From: Lepas anatifera
Taxonomy: Eukaryota; Arthropoda; Thecostraca; Lepadidae
Direction of reading: 5' to 3'
DNA: 64,000 bases
NCBI GenBank assembly: GCA_034440635.1
Contig: JAOTON010002088.1
Location: 868,001-932,000, forward strand
The notes below the pieces were generated by a model that saw only the letters and a program-made list of their open reading frames with translations, was not told the origin of the DNA and made no database searches. Below are positions 10,150 through 21,215 of this stretch, one piece after another. Position 1 is the stretch's first letter. Each line of letters begins with the position of its first letter. The translations under genes and the position numbers were made by a program.

Positions 10150-12560
10150 AGCACCCCCAATACATGTGCCGCCCCTGGCTTATCACCGCTACCCTGAAAA
10201 GTGTCACCCTATCTCATCACTGCCACCCTGATTTGTGCCGCCTCTGTCAAGTTTTCCCGTTCCGGGGTTCAATACTTCCACTCTGATTTGTTCCACCTCT
10301 AGCTAATCAATGCCACCTGACTTATCCTTTCCCCCTGATTTATGACGCTGCATCATTGCCGCCCCCGTCTGATCAATGTTGCCAAAAATTAATCACTGCC
10401 GCCCCCTCCGGATGAGTACTGTCGCCTTTTGTTTCATCACTGATCAACTGGCTGATCACTGACACCCCTGGTTTATCACTGCCGCCTTGAGTCATGCCGC
10501 CCCTGGCGAAAAAAACGGTTTATTTTAACAGCCACATACTTGCCCCTCCTGGTTGGTTACTGTCGCCCACCGAATTATCATTTCCGCTCCTCGGCTGGTC
10601 ACTGCTGCCCTCGTTTACCACTGCCGCCCCTGGCTGATCACTGCCGCCCCCTGGCTGATCATTGCTGCCCCTGACTGATAACTGCCGCCCCTTGACTGCT
10701 AACTGCCGCCCCTGGCGGACGACTGCCACCCCTGGCGGATGACTGCCGCCCCTGGTGGATAACTGCCGCCCCTGGCAGATCAATGCCGCCCCCGGCAGAT
10801 CATTGCCACCCACTGACTGATAACTGCCGCCCCCTGACTCATCACTACCGCCCTCTGGCTGATCGCTGGCGCCCCCTGACTGATAACTGCAGCACCTTGG
10901 CTGGTCACTGCCGCCCCTGGCTGATGACTGCCGCCCCTGACTGATCACTGCCGCCCCTGACTGATCACTGCCGCCCCTGGCTGATCACTGCCGCCTCTGG
11001 CTGATCATTGCCGCCCCTGGGCCAATTATTGCCGCCCTCTGACTGCAAACTGCTGGCTCATGGCTGATAAATGCCGCCCCTTGACTGATAACTACCGTCC
11101 CTTTGATGCTAACTGCCGCCCCTGGCTGACTCCTGCAGCCCCCTGGCTGATTATTGCCGCCCTTGGCTGCTAACTGCCGCCTCTGGCTGACCACTGCCGC
11201 CCTTGGCTGCTAACTGCCGCCTCTGACTGACCACTGCCGCCCCCTGGCTGATCATTGCCGCCCCCAACTGAAAACTACCGGCTCTTGGCTAATAACTGCC
11301 GTCCCTGGTGGATCACTGCCACCCCTTGACTGATAACTGCCGCCCCATGGCTGTTAACTGCCGCCCCTGGCTGACCACTGCCGCCTCTGGCTGATAACTG
11401 CCGCCCCTGGCAAATTACGACCGCCCCTGCCTGATAACTGCCGTCATTGGCTGATCGCTGCCGCCCCCTGGCTGATCATTGCCGTCCCCTGACTGAAAAC
11501 TGCCGGCCATTGACTGATAACTGCCGCCGCTGGCTGATCACTGCCGCCCCCGGCGGATTGATAAGTGCCACCCCCTGGCTGATAACTGTTGCCCCTGGCT
11601 GATAGCTGCCTCCGCTTGACTGATAAATTCAGTCCCTTGGCTGCTAACTGCCGCCCCTGGTTGATCGCTGCCGCACCTTGGTTGATAATTGCCACCTCTG
11701 GCTAATCACTGCCGCACCCTGACTGATAACTGCGGCTCCCTGGCGGATAACTGTCGCCCTTGACTGATAGCTGCCGCCCCTGGTTCATCACTGCCGTCTC
11801 CCGGGGCAGTGAGCATCCTGAGGATATCTGGGCAGTGAGCATTGTGGGGAGCATCCTTCTGTGGATATCACTAACATCCTGTCATATCTGAGGAGCGTTA
11901 GTTTTAATATCGTATATTCATCCTAGTAGTCTTTCAGGTTTTACATAACGTCGAGTTTCATGTTACCTATAGTCCCTGACTTTAGAAATTGTCTGTATCA
12001 TTGTTTTCAGTATTTGTATTTAATTTCATTTTTCAATATGTTTTCTTTATAATCTTCTGATACAACTTTCACAACCTGACCTGTTTTACCACCTGACTTG
12101 TTAAAATTCCTGCGGAAATGTCCTATTTCCGTATTTTATTTAGTGTTATGGGCGCCGTATGACCCTAGATATCGGCGCGCTCTAAAACCTCAAATATGAT
12201 GACCGTCTCAGGCTGATCACTGTCACCCCTGGTTCATCACTGCCGCCCAAATGCACGCCACCTCTGGCTCATTGATGCTGTCCCTGGCATATTTGACCCA
12301 AATGCACGCCACCCCGCCTCATCGCTGCCGCCCCTGGTTCATCACTGCCACCCCCTGGCTGATCACTGTCTCCCCTGGTTCATAACTGCCGCCCAGATTA
12401 ATCATTGTTGCCTTGATTCACGCTGCCCCTGGCTGATCAATGCTGTCCCTGTTTTTTATTAACCCATATATGAGCGGCCTCTGGTTAGACACTTCCTCCC
12501 TCGAATCTTCACTGCCGCACCCGGCTGATCACTGCCGCCCCTGGTTTATCACTGCCGAGG
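10150..12560. repeat. Minisatellite 1, ~20-bp unit CTGATCACTGCCGCCCCTGG
   Basis: Between 10,921 and 11,020 units fall in exact 20-bp register; elsewhere 19-22-bp variants mix in. The core TGCCGCCCCTGG is most constant and the CTGATCA/CTGATAA part varies. 11,820-12,200 is a gap of unique AT-rich sequence inside the array. Open frames on the minus strand (10,520-10,948, 10,985-11,194, 11,444-11,695) merely translate the repeats and are not genes. Confidence 0.93.
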
Positions 12561-12774
12561 AGACCAGTCCGGCCATGGCCCCCAAAACCGGTCAAACTTA
12601 GGCCCTGCTGTAGGCAGAGTTTTGTGAGGAGGAATCTCTAACACCCTTCCAGAAAGCAAACAGCAGCCCACAATCGTCTAATCGTTATCTGTTAGTCTAT
12701 TGGAGGAATTATCCGAGCCGAGTAAATGGTAGAATGCCGCTGCCGTGCTTTTACTCTTTTAGTGTCAGCCATCG
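12561..12774. other. Unique spacer between satellite blocks
   Basis: About 210 bases without satellite units or a recognisable gene, directly before the second copy of the element head. Confidence 0.4.
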
Positions 12775-14040
12775 GTGAAATTGTTTATCTCTTTGGTGCG
12801 TGCGAGCACCCCTAATCACAAGGAGAGCATCCCAATACATGTGTCGCCCCCGACTCAGCATTTCTGTCCTGATTCATGCCGCCTCCGTCTTAACACTGTG
12901 ATCATGCCGCCCCCGGTTCATCACTACCACCTGGTTTATGCCGCCATGGTTCATCACTGACGCCTCCTACCTATCACTGCCACTCTGATTCTTGCCAACC
13001 CTGACTTACCACTGCCGCTCTGATTCAAACAGCACCCCGCTAATCACTGCCACCCTGTTTCATGCTGCCCCCAGCTCATCACTGCCGCCTCGGCTAATGA
13101 ATGCCGCCCCTGACTTATCACTTCCACTCTAATTCGTGCCGCCCTGGGCTTACGACTGCCGCCCCCAGCTCGGGGACGGCGGATTCCATTTTCGGGCGGT
13201 TGTACAAGATTTTCGGGAGGGAGTGCATTCCTTCTCAAGGGGGAAGGGGGCGCTTCCATCCCCAGGGGGCACCTTTGGCTCCCTAGGGGCGCCCACTCAG
13301 GGGGCGGGCGCCGACATCATTTCCCTGCGTTGAGTCGATAAATTGGGTCTATTTGCTCTCCATGGGATGGCTTTGATGAAAGGGGGCACCATTCATATTT
13401 GAAACTGTTTTTATTTCGCACAGAGGGCCCTACCTCTTCAGGTAGGTGGTGTTTAGGTCTGATGTTTTCTTGGCCGGCCGGGGGCGACGCCCAAATCCGG
13501 GGTTGCTTCCCGGGCAAAGCCAAACCGGGTGTGCAAAAATATAATTTTACACACCCTCATTTTTCAGGGTGTGCAATTGCACACCCTGCCTCCTCCCCCC
13601 ACCCGGAGTCCGCCGTCCCTGTCCCAGCTTATCTCTTCCGCCCTGATCTGTGCCACCCGTAGTTTATAACTACTACCTACGGCTCACCATTCCTGTCCTC
13701 GGCTTATGCCCTTTGCCTTGATGCGTGCCACCCCCGGCTAATCAATGCTACCCCCTCCCCAACTTATCACTTCCGCCCTGATTTGTGCCGCCCCTAGTTT
13801 ATAGCTCCCGCCCTCCCGAGTCTTCACTGCCGCCCTCTCCTTATCACTTCCACTCTGGTTCGCGCCGCTCCTAGTTCATAGCTATTGGCCCTAGCTCATC
13901 ACTGCCGCCCTCGACTTATGACTTTGTCCTGTTTCTTGCTGCCCCGGCCAATCACTGTCGCCCCCAGCTTATCACTTCAATCCTAATTTGCGCCGTTCTT
14001 AGTCCAAACTTTCGCACTGGGCTCATCACTGCAGCACTGC
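12775..14040. repeat. Second head plus minisatellite 1 block
   Basis: The first 70 bases (AATTGTTTATCTCTTTGGTG followed by GAGCACCCC and CCAATACATGTG) match the subterminal head at 10,083-10,170. Looser units of the same 20-bp minisatellite then run to about 14,040. The block is interrupted by the 451-bp hAT MITE at 13,171-13,621, whose TSD is part of a satellite unit. Confidence 0.8.
13171..13621 (-). mobile_element. hAT-type MITE of the CAGGGACGGCGGATTCC family, 451 bp
   Basis: Ends are CGGGGACGGCGGATTCC (left) and, read inward from 13,621, CAGGGACGGCGGACTCC. Flanks CCCCAGCT (13,163-13,170) and TCCCAGCT (13,622-13,629) are a 7-of-8 TSD taken from the surrounding satellite. The right-hand ~250 bases, read on the minus strand, are a hairpin-bearing cassette that recurs at 25,805 and 26,344; the left end matches the far end of the 8.68-kb element at 34,487. 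This is the compact version of that element, with only a few GGGGCGCCC units in the middle. Confidence 0.82.
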
Positions 14041-14141
14041 AGCACAAAAGGCATTAGGGCAAAAATAAAGGGCATGCACGGGTACAATACACGCGTTGTT
14101 TGGAGCACTATCGGTGTTTTCGTTTTCTTTTCAGGTAGCGA

Positions 14142-14597
14142 TTAAAGGGAGTGTGGCACCTTTATAACGTGATTTTAACTGAGGTAGCCAAGTTGTAAAG
14201 CATGCCAGAAAACCCGGTGCTCTATATATCACTTGTCTTGAAACTCAAACTTTCCGAAGAAAAAGGCTAAAAACTTCCTGAAATGTACCCCTCATGTACC
14301 CTTAGCAGCAGGCCACAGTTGACAGCCATGTTGGTGTGACCACATATGCTGACGTCACGGTGACTATCAGCCAATCGAAGCCCTTGAAGCCTATTGAATA
14401 TCGTAGTGGTTGCCAGATCATGACATCATCCACAGGCAGATATTTATTTATTTCCCTAAAGGAGCATTTTAAAAATCAAAATATTCAGCCTATTGTACAT
14501 TTTTCAGAGAAATAATGGGCGTCTCCATGATTTTCGGCTAAAATTTCCCCAATTACACTAAATTTCAGGATACAACCAAGGTGCCACATTCCCTTAA
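14142..14597 (-). mobile_element. TTAA-flanked MITE family C, copy 1
   Basis: 456 bp. It begins TTAAAGGGAGTGTGGCACCTT and ends AAGGTGCCACATTCCCTTAA, terminal inverted repeats with one mismatch, bounded by TTAA as in piggyBac-type insertions. The interior has GCTGACGTCACGGTGAC (a CRE-like TGACGTCA) and CCAATCGAAGCCC. It is opposite in orientation to the copies at 15,574 and 31,652. Confidence 0.85.
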
Positions 14598-14611
14598 AGA
14601 GGATTCCCTTT

Positions 14612-15451
14612 CTAACACGCGCATTGACGGGGGTCTGAGCCACCTTCGCTTTGACGGGGGGCGGGTACCCGCCCCCCTAAGATCTCGAGAACCACGCTAG
14701 GTATCGAAAAACAGTAAACAACGTTGGGTAGCCCATCCACTTCTCAATCGAATATATTTGAACCTTTTTTATCAGGTCACATTTAAGGTCACGAGAGAAA
14801 ACATGCCGTCATAAGAATACCATGTAAATGAAGGTTTTCGGCCATTAAATCTGAACAAGTAAAGATAGAGCAAAACGACTAGAACTGTATGAATCCTTGC
14901 AGCAAGCCGAATCGAATGATATATAATTTGACCTTACTAGGTCAAATCAAGGATTTGACCTGACCTGAGGTCAGGTTAAGGTCAAAATATATAAAATGCA
15001 TAACATTAGAACCGCAAAGACAAGGAAAGTCTAATGCAGCTAAAATAAACGCTATATCACCACCTGTTACTGAGTTATTCAGTCAAAACCATTTTTCCCA
15101 TGAATTTCCATGGAGAGGTTATGGTTTGTACCTGACCTTAGGTCATCGATATAAAAATACCGGAACATATTTTAGAGAACTCGGTGGGCACATTATGTGG
15201 TATGAGTTTCAATAGGATAAGTTCACCATGTTCCGACTTATACTATCTTAATTTTCTTTATGTCAGGTCACTGGACCTGTACTGGTGACCTGACCTTAGA
15301 TGACCTAACCTTAAAATTCTTACAGAAGTTGTAAAAATGATGAGAAAAAGGTATGCCAAGTACGGCGGCGCTACGCACCACCGTTTTTCTGCTATCTCCG
15401 AAAAACCCGAGGGTGGGGGCGGGTACCCGCCCCCGTCAATGCGCGTGTTAA
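14612..15451 (+). mobile_element. TTAA-flanked MITE family A, copy 1 (AGGTCA-rich)
   Basis: 840 bp. The left end is CTAACACGCGCATTGACGGG and the right end CCCGTCAATGCGCGTGTTAA. The left TTAA has become CTAA. Each subterminal region holds a GC palindrome (20 bp at the right: GGGGGCGGGTACCCGCCCCC). The interior carries many TGACCT/AGGTCA half-sites, for example GACCTGACCTGAGGTCAGG near 14,958. It is inserted within a run of family C ends (TTAAAGGGAATCC). Confidence 0.85.
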
Positions 15452-15573
15452 AGGGAATCCATTTAAAGGGAATTGCCTTTAAAGAGAATCCCTTTAAAGG
15501 GAATGTGCCACATGGGTCGAATTCTGAAATCTAGTATAATTAGCGGAACTTTTAGCTGAAAATCACATTCCCT
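15452..15573. repeat. Fragments of family C MITE ends
   Basis: Four stretches of TTTAAAGGGAAT or close variants, one followed by GTGCCACATGGGTCGAATTC, a partial family C terminus. This reflects repeated insertion into the same TTAA-rich spot. Confidence 0.6.
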
Positions 15574-16031
15574 TTAAAGGGAATGTGGCACCTTGGTTGA
15601 ATCCTGAAATTTAGTGTAATTAGGAGAACTTTTAGCCGAAAATAATGGAGGCGTCCATTATTTCTCTGAAAAAATGTACAATAAGTTCAATGTTTTAATT
15701 TTTAAAATGATCCTCTTGGGAAATAAATAAATATCTGCCTGTGGATGATGCCATGATCTGGCAGCCACTACCATATTCCATAAGCTTCAAGGGCTTCGAT
15801 TGGCTGATACTCCCGTGACTTCAGCATATGTCGTCACACCAACATGGCTGTCAACTGTGGCCTGCTGCTAAGGGTACATGAGGGGTACATTTCAGGTAGT
15901 TTTTAGTTTTTTTCTTCGGAAAGTTTGAGTTTCAAGACAAATGATTCATAGAGTACCGGGTTCTCCGGCATGCTATACAACTTGGCTATCTCAGTTAAAA
16001 TCACGTTATAAAGGTGCCACATTCCCTTTAA
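15574..16031 (+). mobile_element. TTAA-flanked MITE family C, copy 2
   Basis: 458 bp from TTAAAGGGAATGTGGCACCTT to AAGGTGCCACATTCCCTTTAA, with TTAA at both ends. The interior matches copy 1 read in reverse. Open frames here (such as 15,903-16,142) are chance. Confidence 0.88.
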
Positions 16032-16379
16032 GCCCTTTGCTTTCATTTCAATCTCCATCCACTCTGCCATGCTGAAGGTAAAATTTAACCTCACAAAACT
16101 GATACACTTCAATCGTGGACAGAGGCGCAGCCAGGGGGGCACATGCCCCCATCGGTGCCGGAGTGCCCTTTGATCGCTAGGCGGTGCACCCCGTTTGGGC
16201 TGTGCCGCTCGAAATATATTGCCCTACGGCGTCGAACCTAGATGCAAATAGATCACATTTAGCGATTAAAACCATTGTTTGATAATTTAGTACCTTTTTT
16301 GGTCAGTTAGGGCATTATGTCCCCTTTCCAAGCACCCGGAAGAATATGGGTACGTAATTCGTGGCCAACTAATGCCTCA

Positions 16380-17310
16380 TCGTCTCCAATAATCACACCG
16401 GCGGAGCTAATCTGGTGACCCTAGCTCATCTGGGGCCCACTGAGCTGGCCTTGGCCACTTGAGCGGATCACGTGCCCTCTAAGCTGATCTGGTGCCCGTT
16501 GAGGCAATCTGGTGCCCCTTGAGCAAATAATTGTGCCTCTTGAACCTAGCTAATACTCTCTGAGTTAGTCTGATGCCTCCTAGCTCACCTGGTGCCCTAT
16601 TAGCTGTTTTAGTGCTCCTTGAGTTGATCTGGCCCCCTGAACTGATCACATGCCTCGCAGAGTTTATCTCCTGTCCCCTGATCCAATATGGTGCCTCTTT
16701 GAGCTATGATCTGGTGCCCCTGAGCTGGTCTGGTGCACCCTGAGCTGATCTTGTGTTCTCTGAGCTGAGCTATGCCCCTGCTTTGGTCCGGGGGCTGGGA
16801 GCTGATCTGAGCTCCCGGGCTGCTCAATCTGGTTCCTCCTGAGCAGATATGTTTCCCCTGAGCTAAACTGATGCCTCCTGAGTCGATCTGGTGCCTCCTG
16901 AGCCAACATTTTGCCTCCTGGGCCCATATCATGCCCTCTGAGCTCGTCTAGTGCCCCCTGAGCTAGTGTGGTGCCCCTGAGCCAATCTAGTGCCTTTTAG
17001 GCTGATCTGGGCCTCCTGAGTTGATTAAGTAATTTCCTCAGAAGTTGATCTGGTGCCTCATGTGTCATCATTGTGCCTTCTGAGCCCATCTGATGCCCTC
17101 TGAGCTAGTCTGGTGCCCCCTGAGCTAAAATGGTGCAAGGCCCTATGAGCCTATCTGCGGCCCATTGATCTAGTCTGATGACCCCCGCCCCATCTTTGGG
17201 GCCACTGAGCTAGTCTAGTCCCGGGACAAGCATGAGCTGCTCTGGGGGGGGCCTCTGATCCACACCAGGGGCCCCCGAGCTGGTCTTGAATAGACAGAGA
17301 ATAAGAACAC
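16380..17310. repeat. Minisatellite 2, ~20-bp unit CTGAGCTAGTCTGGTGCCCC
   Basis: Degenerate tandem units of about 20 bp with GAGCT, TCTGGTGCC and CCCTGAG as the constant parts. Minus-strand open frames at 16,609-16,932 and 16,664-16,927 are translations of the repeat. Confidence 0.88.
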
Positions 17311-17480
17311 AAGGCCAACTCCCATCACCTCGGGGGGTCACGGGGCTAGTCTAATCCCAGGGGGCACAACTGGGGGAATGAGGGGCAGCTGCTCTGGAGG
17401 ACTCTGATCCACACTAGGGGGCCACTGAGCTGGTCTTGAATAGATAGGGAATAAGAACACAGTGCAAGCTCCCCTTGTAA
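17215..17480. repeat. Imperfect ~160-bp direct duplication
   Basis: The block from GAGCTGCTCTGG through GAGCTGGTCTTGAATAGACA and AATAAGAACACA occurs twice (about 17,231-17,312 and 17,386-17,463), following the end of the 20-bp array. Confidence 0.6.
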
Positions 17481-17599
17481 AGTGGAGCTAACGAAGAATG
17501 AGCCTTCATCACTAAAACGGCTTGTGATGCCTAGGCACCCCAGGCTAAATAAATTGCTTATTATACTGGTGGATTCTGGGGAGGGGTGATAAAAAGGCA

Positions 17600-18215
17600 T
17601 GTGCCCCTGAGCTCAGAGCACAGTCGCCTGAACCAGGATTTGTACTGATTAATTTAAATGAACGAAGAACTAGTTTCTCACAATTTTCAGCCCTATGCAA
17701 ACTACCAGCCTGTTTACTTTTTCTTTACTTCAACTAGGACCGATCCTTGAAAATATGGAACTTTTAAACGCGTTAAAAAGGTATCTCCCAAATTATTCCG
17801 GCAACAAAAATTGTATCCGTCCAATGTCACTATGCCACACCTCCTCCCACGGCCCTTGTGGGAGCCGCTGAACTTAATCTGCGTTCAACCAGGGCTCACT
17901 CGTCACGACACAACCAGTGGGTATAAAGAATGAATTTTCGACTCCAATGTGTCTTATCTTGCACATAGTGACAAATATCACAGGCTCCGATGAATTCTCT
18001 GATGTACAGTACTTGCATGACTTGGCTGATTTGTCCTCAAATCTATCCCAAAAAGTCGTGTTCTGGGTATTTTCATGAGATTTCGGTGACACTTTTTTCT
18101 GGTTTTAATTCAGTTTTCATTCTCTGTCAATGCTTGATTTGCATTTTTCTTGGACCAAAGATACCCAAAAGTTGATAAGGTATAGTAAGTTTTTAAGGTT
18201 ACGTTAAAAGTGCCC
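17600..18215. other. No gene recognised inside the nested hAT element
   Basis: AT-richer unique sequence. Frames of 61-72 codons are not similar to anything I know. Confidence 0.35.
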
Positions 18216-18536
18216 TTTCTCTCCCGGGGTGCCCCTCAAAAGTGGTGTGCCCCCCACACTAAAGCTCTGGCCTGCGCCCCTGATCGTGGAAAGATTTAAA
18301 GCTCAGATTTGATTATTTTAAGACGTGTATGTAGCTTTGGGATGTCGCCTAAAAATACCTGCCCAAGATTAAAATGAAATGTTATCTGTGCTATAAAAGG
18401 CCCAAAAAAGCGATGAATAACAGATTTGGTGCAATGAAGGGGGTGCCGCCCCCAATGCCGCCGCCCCTATGGGATGGCGCCCCCACCGGTTGAGCACCAC
18501 CAAATATTTTTGGAAAATTACACCCCTGCCTACTTG

Positions 18537-19735
18537 ACTGCTTTGTAGTCAATTTTTCGTAGTCAAACCCAGTGTACACTGCAACCAGGTGCCCGTACCG
18601 CCCGAGCATTGCAGTTATGCGGCGTTTCTGGACGATTGCGCACTCCGACCGCTGTTGCTGTCGAGATGAGGAAAGGGGTCTGGCAACTTCTGACGATTGC
18701 TGACGAAGGGGAGGGGGTCAGCCATTTGCAAAATATTTCTGAAAAATGGGGAGGGGTCCAAAAGCCCTCAAATTTGGCTGACGTCATATGTGAGTCGTCT
18801 TTAAGTCGACCAACATCAAGGATGCAGCCAGGGGTGGGGGGGCACGTGCCAAACCCCATCGGTGCCCCTCGACCGCCGAGTGGTGTAACCATGTTGTGCA
18901 TGTGTCCCTCGACCCAAGGTGCCCCACTGCGTTGAGTCTGGATGCAACTGGACACTGGGTGGCCATTGCAGTTCTTTTGAAGATGTGTGGTCCTGGAAAT
19001 CAGCTGAGTCACCCTGGCGCAAGTTAGAGGCCCTGTTTTAGAGCCTGTTTGTTGTATGAAGAACATATCGTACATACTTGTTAATATTCAGTGTACGAAT
19101 TGGTCTTCCCTAAATACCGAGCTATAGCTCCGCTCCTGGCAAAGACGTTATCTAGAATTTTTCGTTGAATCTGCCTTACTTAGTTTTAGGAAAATTCAGC
19201 ATATTTTCAAAGGCGTATCGCGAACTGTTTCGGAGATATCCAGGACAACAGAGGGGGGGCAAAATCCAGCCATCCCCCATCGGGCCGGAATAGGACCGGA
19301 TCATTTTATTTGACGTGCCAGGATTGTATCGATTTTCATCCGAATCCCTTGATCCTGTAATATTTATGCGTGACTTCTTGAAATATTTCAGCGTGACTTC
19401 TTGTAAGAGAAGTCCGTGCAGGAGTAGGCACGTTATTTTTTGTGCAACCTAGGCACTGACCTTGCTTTTTTATACCAGGGTATCAACCATGGAATAAAGA
19501 TACCTGGAACGGAAACCTCGTTTATTTCTGGGATGCTTTTGTGGGGCTCATTAAAAAGAATTGGGTAAATAGCCAAGAACATTAAAATATATACGGCAGT
19601 AGAATATTCAACAAAAAACAGGCCTTTGCGCGTGCTTTACTTCAACCGAGAGGAAACAGCTACTACTGAGGTATTATTTATCCAATATAAACCTAAATAA
19701 TTGCATAATAGCAATAAAATATGAATGCAAAATCA
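18537..19735. other. No gene recognised; scattered repeat fragments
   Basis: 18,820-19,010 has a GGATGCAGCCAGGGGTGGG start and GTGCCCC-type pieces like a hAT MITE, but clear ends were not found. 19,100-19,280 resembles the first 250 bases of the window. The 170-codon minus frame at 18,563-19,075 has no recognisable domain. Confidence 0.35.
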
Positions 19736-19808
19736 GCGTGAGCCCGGATTCGAGCCCGGAGCACTAGGATTGCTAGACAAGCATGCTGCCAACTGCGCTA
19801 TTGAGCGA
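19736..19808 (-). other. tRNA-like sequence, degenerate
   Basis: The minus strand has an A-box-like TAGCGCAGTTGGCAGC and a B-box-like GGGCTCGAATCC at normal spacing. The anticodon stem and acceptor pairing are imperfect, so this is a tRNA pseudogene or SINE head rather than a working tRNA. Confidence 0.5.
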
Positions 19809-19835
19809 CGAAATTACCATTATGAAGATGAAAAA

Positions 19836-19908
19836 TTCCACACGCGGGATTCGAACTCTGAATCTTTCGCTTACAAGACGACCGCTTAACACACTGCGCT
19901 ATTTCGGC
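19836..19908 (-). other. tRNA-Thr(TGT)-like sequence, degenerate
   Basis: The minus strand shows TAGCGCAGTGTGTTAAGC (A-box region), a loop with TGT at the anticodon position (CTTGTAA) and B-box GAGTTCGAATCC. The acceptor ends do not pair. It is adjacent to, and in the same orientation as, the previous tRNA-like sequence. Confidence 0.5.
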
Positions 19909-19915
19909 GCTGAGC

Positions 19916-20740
19916 CGCGCGCGCTTAAAACATGTAATAATACAAGTTGAGCTGCAGTATCAGATTCTGATTTCTCCTGCGCTTTGCCCTGAGATTTTAG
20001 ACATTTCATGCCTAAAATGTATTTTAGCGGAATGCATGGTCGTTTTCCTGTGCAAGCCACGGTTTATAAGTTATGACCCATCAAAGTCATCGGCCACCAC
20101 ATCTCCCATAGACTTTACATTGGTCCTTACCGAGCTTTACTTACCGAAGGATTTTTTCATGTCCTAGATTGGCACGCAAAAGCGGGGCGGGTTTGCATTG
20201 AGGTCTCCATTCCATTCCAGGTATCTCTATTCCATGTTATCAACCATCTCAGTGGTTACTAAGTAATCAAAACAGCTGCTGCGTGCTCTTATCTCCGGCG
20301 TACTCTTATCATAATATTTAGGCGTGTTTTCTTTTATATCTGAATATGTGCTTCTGCATCTTCCTATCATACCTATGTACAGGGCCGCCGCCGCCGCTCA
20401 ATCGCTGTCGTGCCCAAATGTGCCCAAAGGCAGGGCAGTTGGAATAACGGTACTTCAAAGTCTTGTACCCAAACTGATCAGAATCATAGTTTAGTACAAG
20501 TTTTAGTATAATATACTAAGAATATGCCAAAAATAGTACTAGTTAAGTACATTGATATAAGGTAAACACAAACGGCTGCAGCTGGTGACTGTGGTATTTG
20601 TTTGTACCCAAAACAGGATGGAGAAGCAGTGCAGCACATATGCTATTCGAATTATTTTTCGTGTAGTTTTGTCAGGTTCGGTATTGAGCAGAGGTGCGAT
20701 GTCGGCCAGTAGTGTACGCGACCGGTAAATTAATGCGACT
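19916..20740. other. No gene recognised
   Basis: Unique sequence without domains. The 115-codon minus frame at 20,539-20,886 runs into a MITE fragment and is not supported. Confidence 0.35.
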
Positions 20741-20750
20741 ATGTAGCGTG

Positions 20751-20975
20751 CATAAGCGGATCCAGGGTCGAAGATCGGAGGGCGCCGCTTTTGGCCGACA
20801 AAACCTATCATGTGGTTGTCAAATTCTATAACGGCGCGCCGATTTTTGCATCGGGGGGGGTGAGGTGACATTTCATGGGGCACCATCGACCCTACAGAGC
20901 ACCGCCATGAACATTTGAGAGGACGCCGAGGGCTGCTTCATTGTCCCTTTTTATTAGGACAGGGGCGGATCTAGG
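20751..20975. mobile_element. hAT MITE fragment (CATAAGCGGATCCAGG end)
   Basis: The left part (CATAAGCGGATCCAGGG, AAAACCTATCATGTGG, GGCGCGCCGATTTTTGCATC) matches the complete MITE at 22,187-22,448. The right end is degraded and no TSD was identified. Confidence 0.55.
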
Positions 20976-21215
20976 CCATACGTTTGGGGAAATCAACATC
21001 AGGAAAGATTGCGAACATGGTGTCCTTTCGATGACAATCGGCTGAAAGTGGGTACAATTCAGCCACTTTGGGGACCATGGCAGGAGCGGATGCAGAATTT
21101 TCTCAAAAAGAGGCTCGGGTTCCAATCGTGGGAGCTCCCGCTCGTGGTTTTCATTTTTCATAAATTGAGCATTAAAAGTGAATAAATCATCTGGGTGGTG
21201 TGCATTTAAACGTAC

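Larger units (their letters stand above)
16120..18282. mobile_element. Satellite-bearing hAT-type element, 2.16 kb, perfect 8-bp TSD
   Basis: The left end is CAGAGGCGCAGCCAGG and the right end, read inward, is CAGGGGCGCAGGCCAG. Flanks are identical 8-mers, ATCGTGGA (16,112-16,119 and 18,283-18,290). No transposase is visible. It contains minisatellite 2 at 16.38-17.3 kb, and short GGTGCCCC-like units reappear near the right end (18,218-18,262). It is nested in the 10.07-18.53-kb element. Confidence 0.87.
10073..18528. mobile_element. Composite hAT-type element, 8.46 kb, perfect 8-bp TSD
   Basis: The left end is CAGGGGTGTAATTTCTATC (10,073) and the right end, read inward from 18,528, is CAGGGGTGTAATTTTCCA: 14 identical bases. 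Both sides carry the exact duplication CCTACTTG (10,065-10,072 and 18,529-18,536). No transposase frame is visible, so it is non-autonomous. Its body is a 20-bp minisatellite, present in two blocks that each start with the same GAGCACCCC head, plus later insertions: a 451-bp hAT MITE, three TTAA MITEs and a second satellite-bearing hAT element. A few TGCCGCCCC units remain next to the right end (18,447-18,480). Confidence 0.85.

Noticed and set aside
10520..11695. Gln/Gly/Ser-rich minus-strand proteins
   Set aside because: Translations of the 20-bp satellite; the unit length is not a multiple of three, so no stable protein repeat.
10150..12560. CRISPR-like regular spacing
   Set aside because: Units are directly tandem with no spacers, in eukaryotic transposon-rich DNA, with no cas genes.
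18563..19075. 170-codon minus-strand gene
   Set aside because: Overlaps repeat fragments and a hAT-like MITE piece; no motif, and overlapping frames on both strands are equally open.
19736..19908. Functional tRNA gene pair
   Set aside because: A- and B-boxes are present but the acceptor and stem pairing is broken in both.
20539..20886. 115-codon minus-strand gene
   Set aside because: Half of it lies in a hAT MITE fragment; the rest has no recognisable domain.
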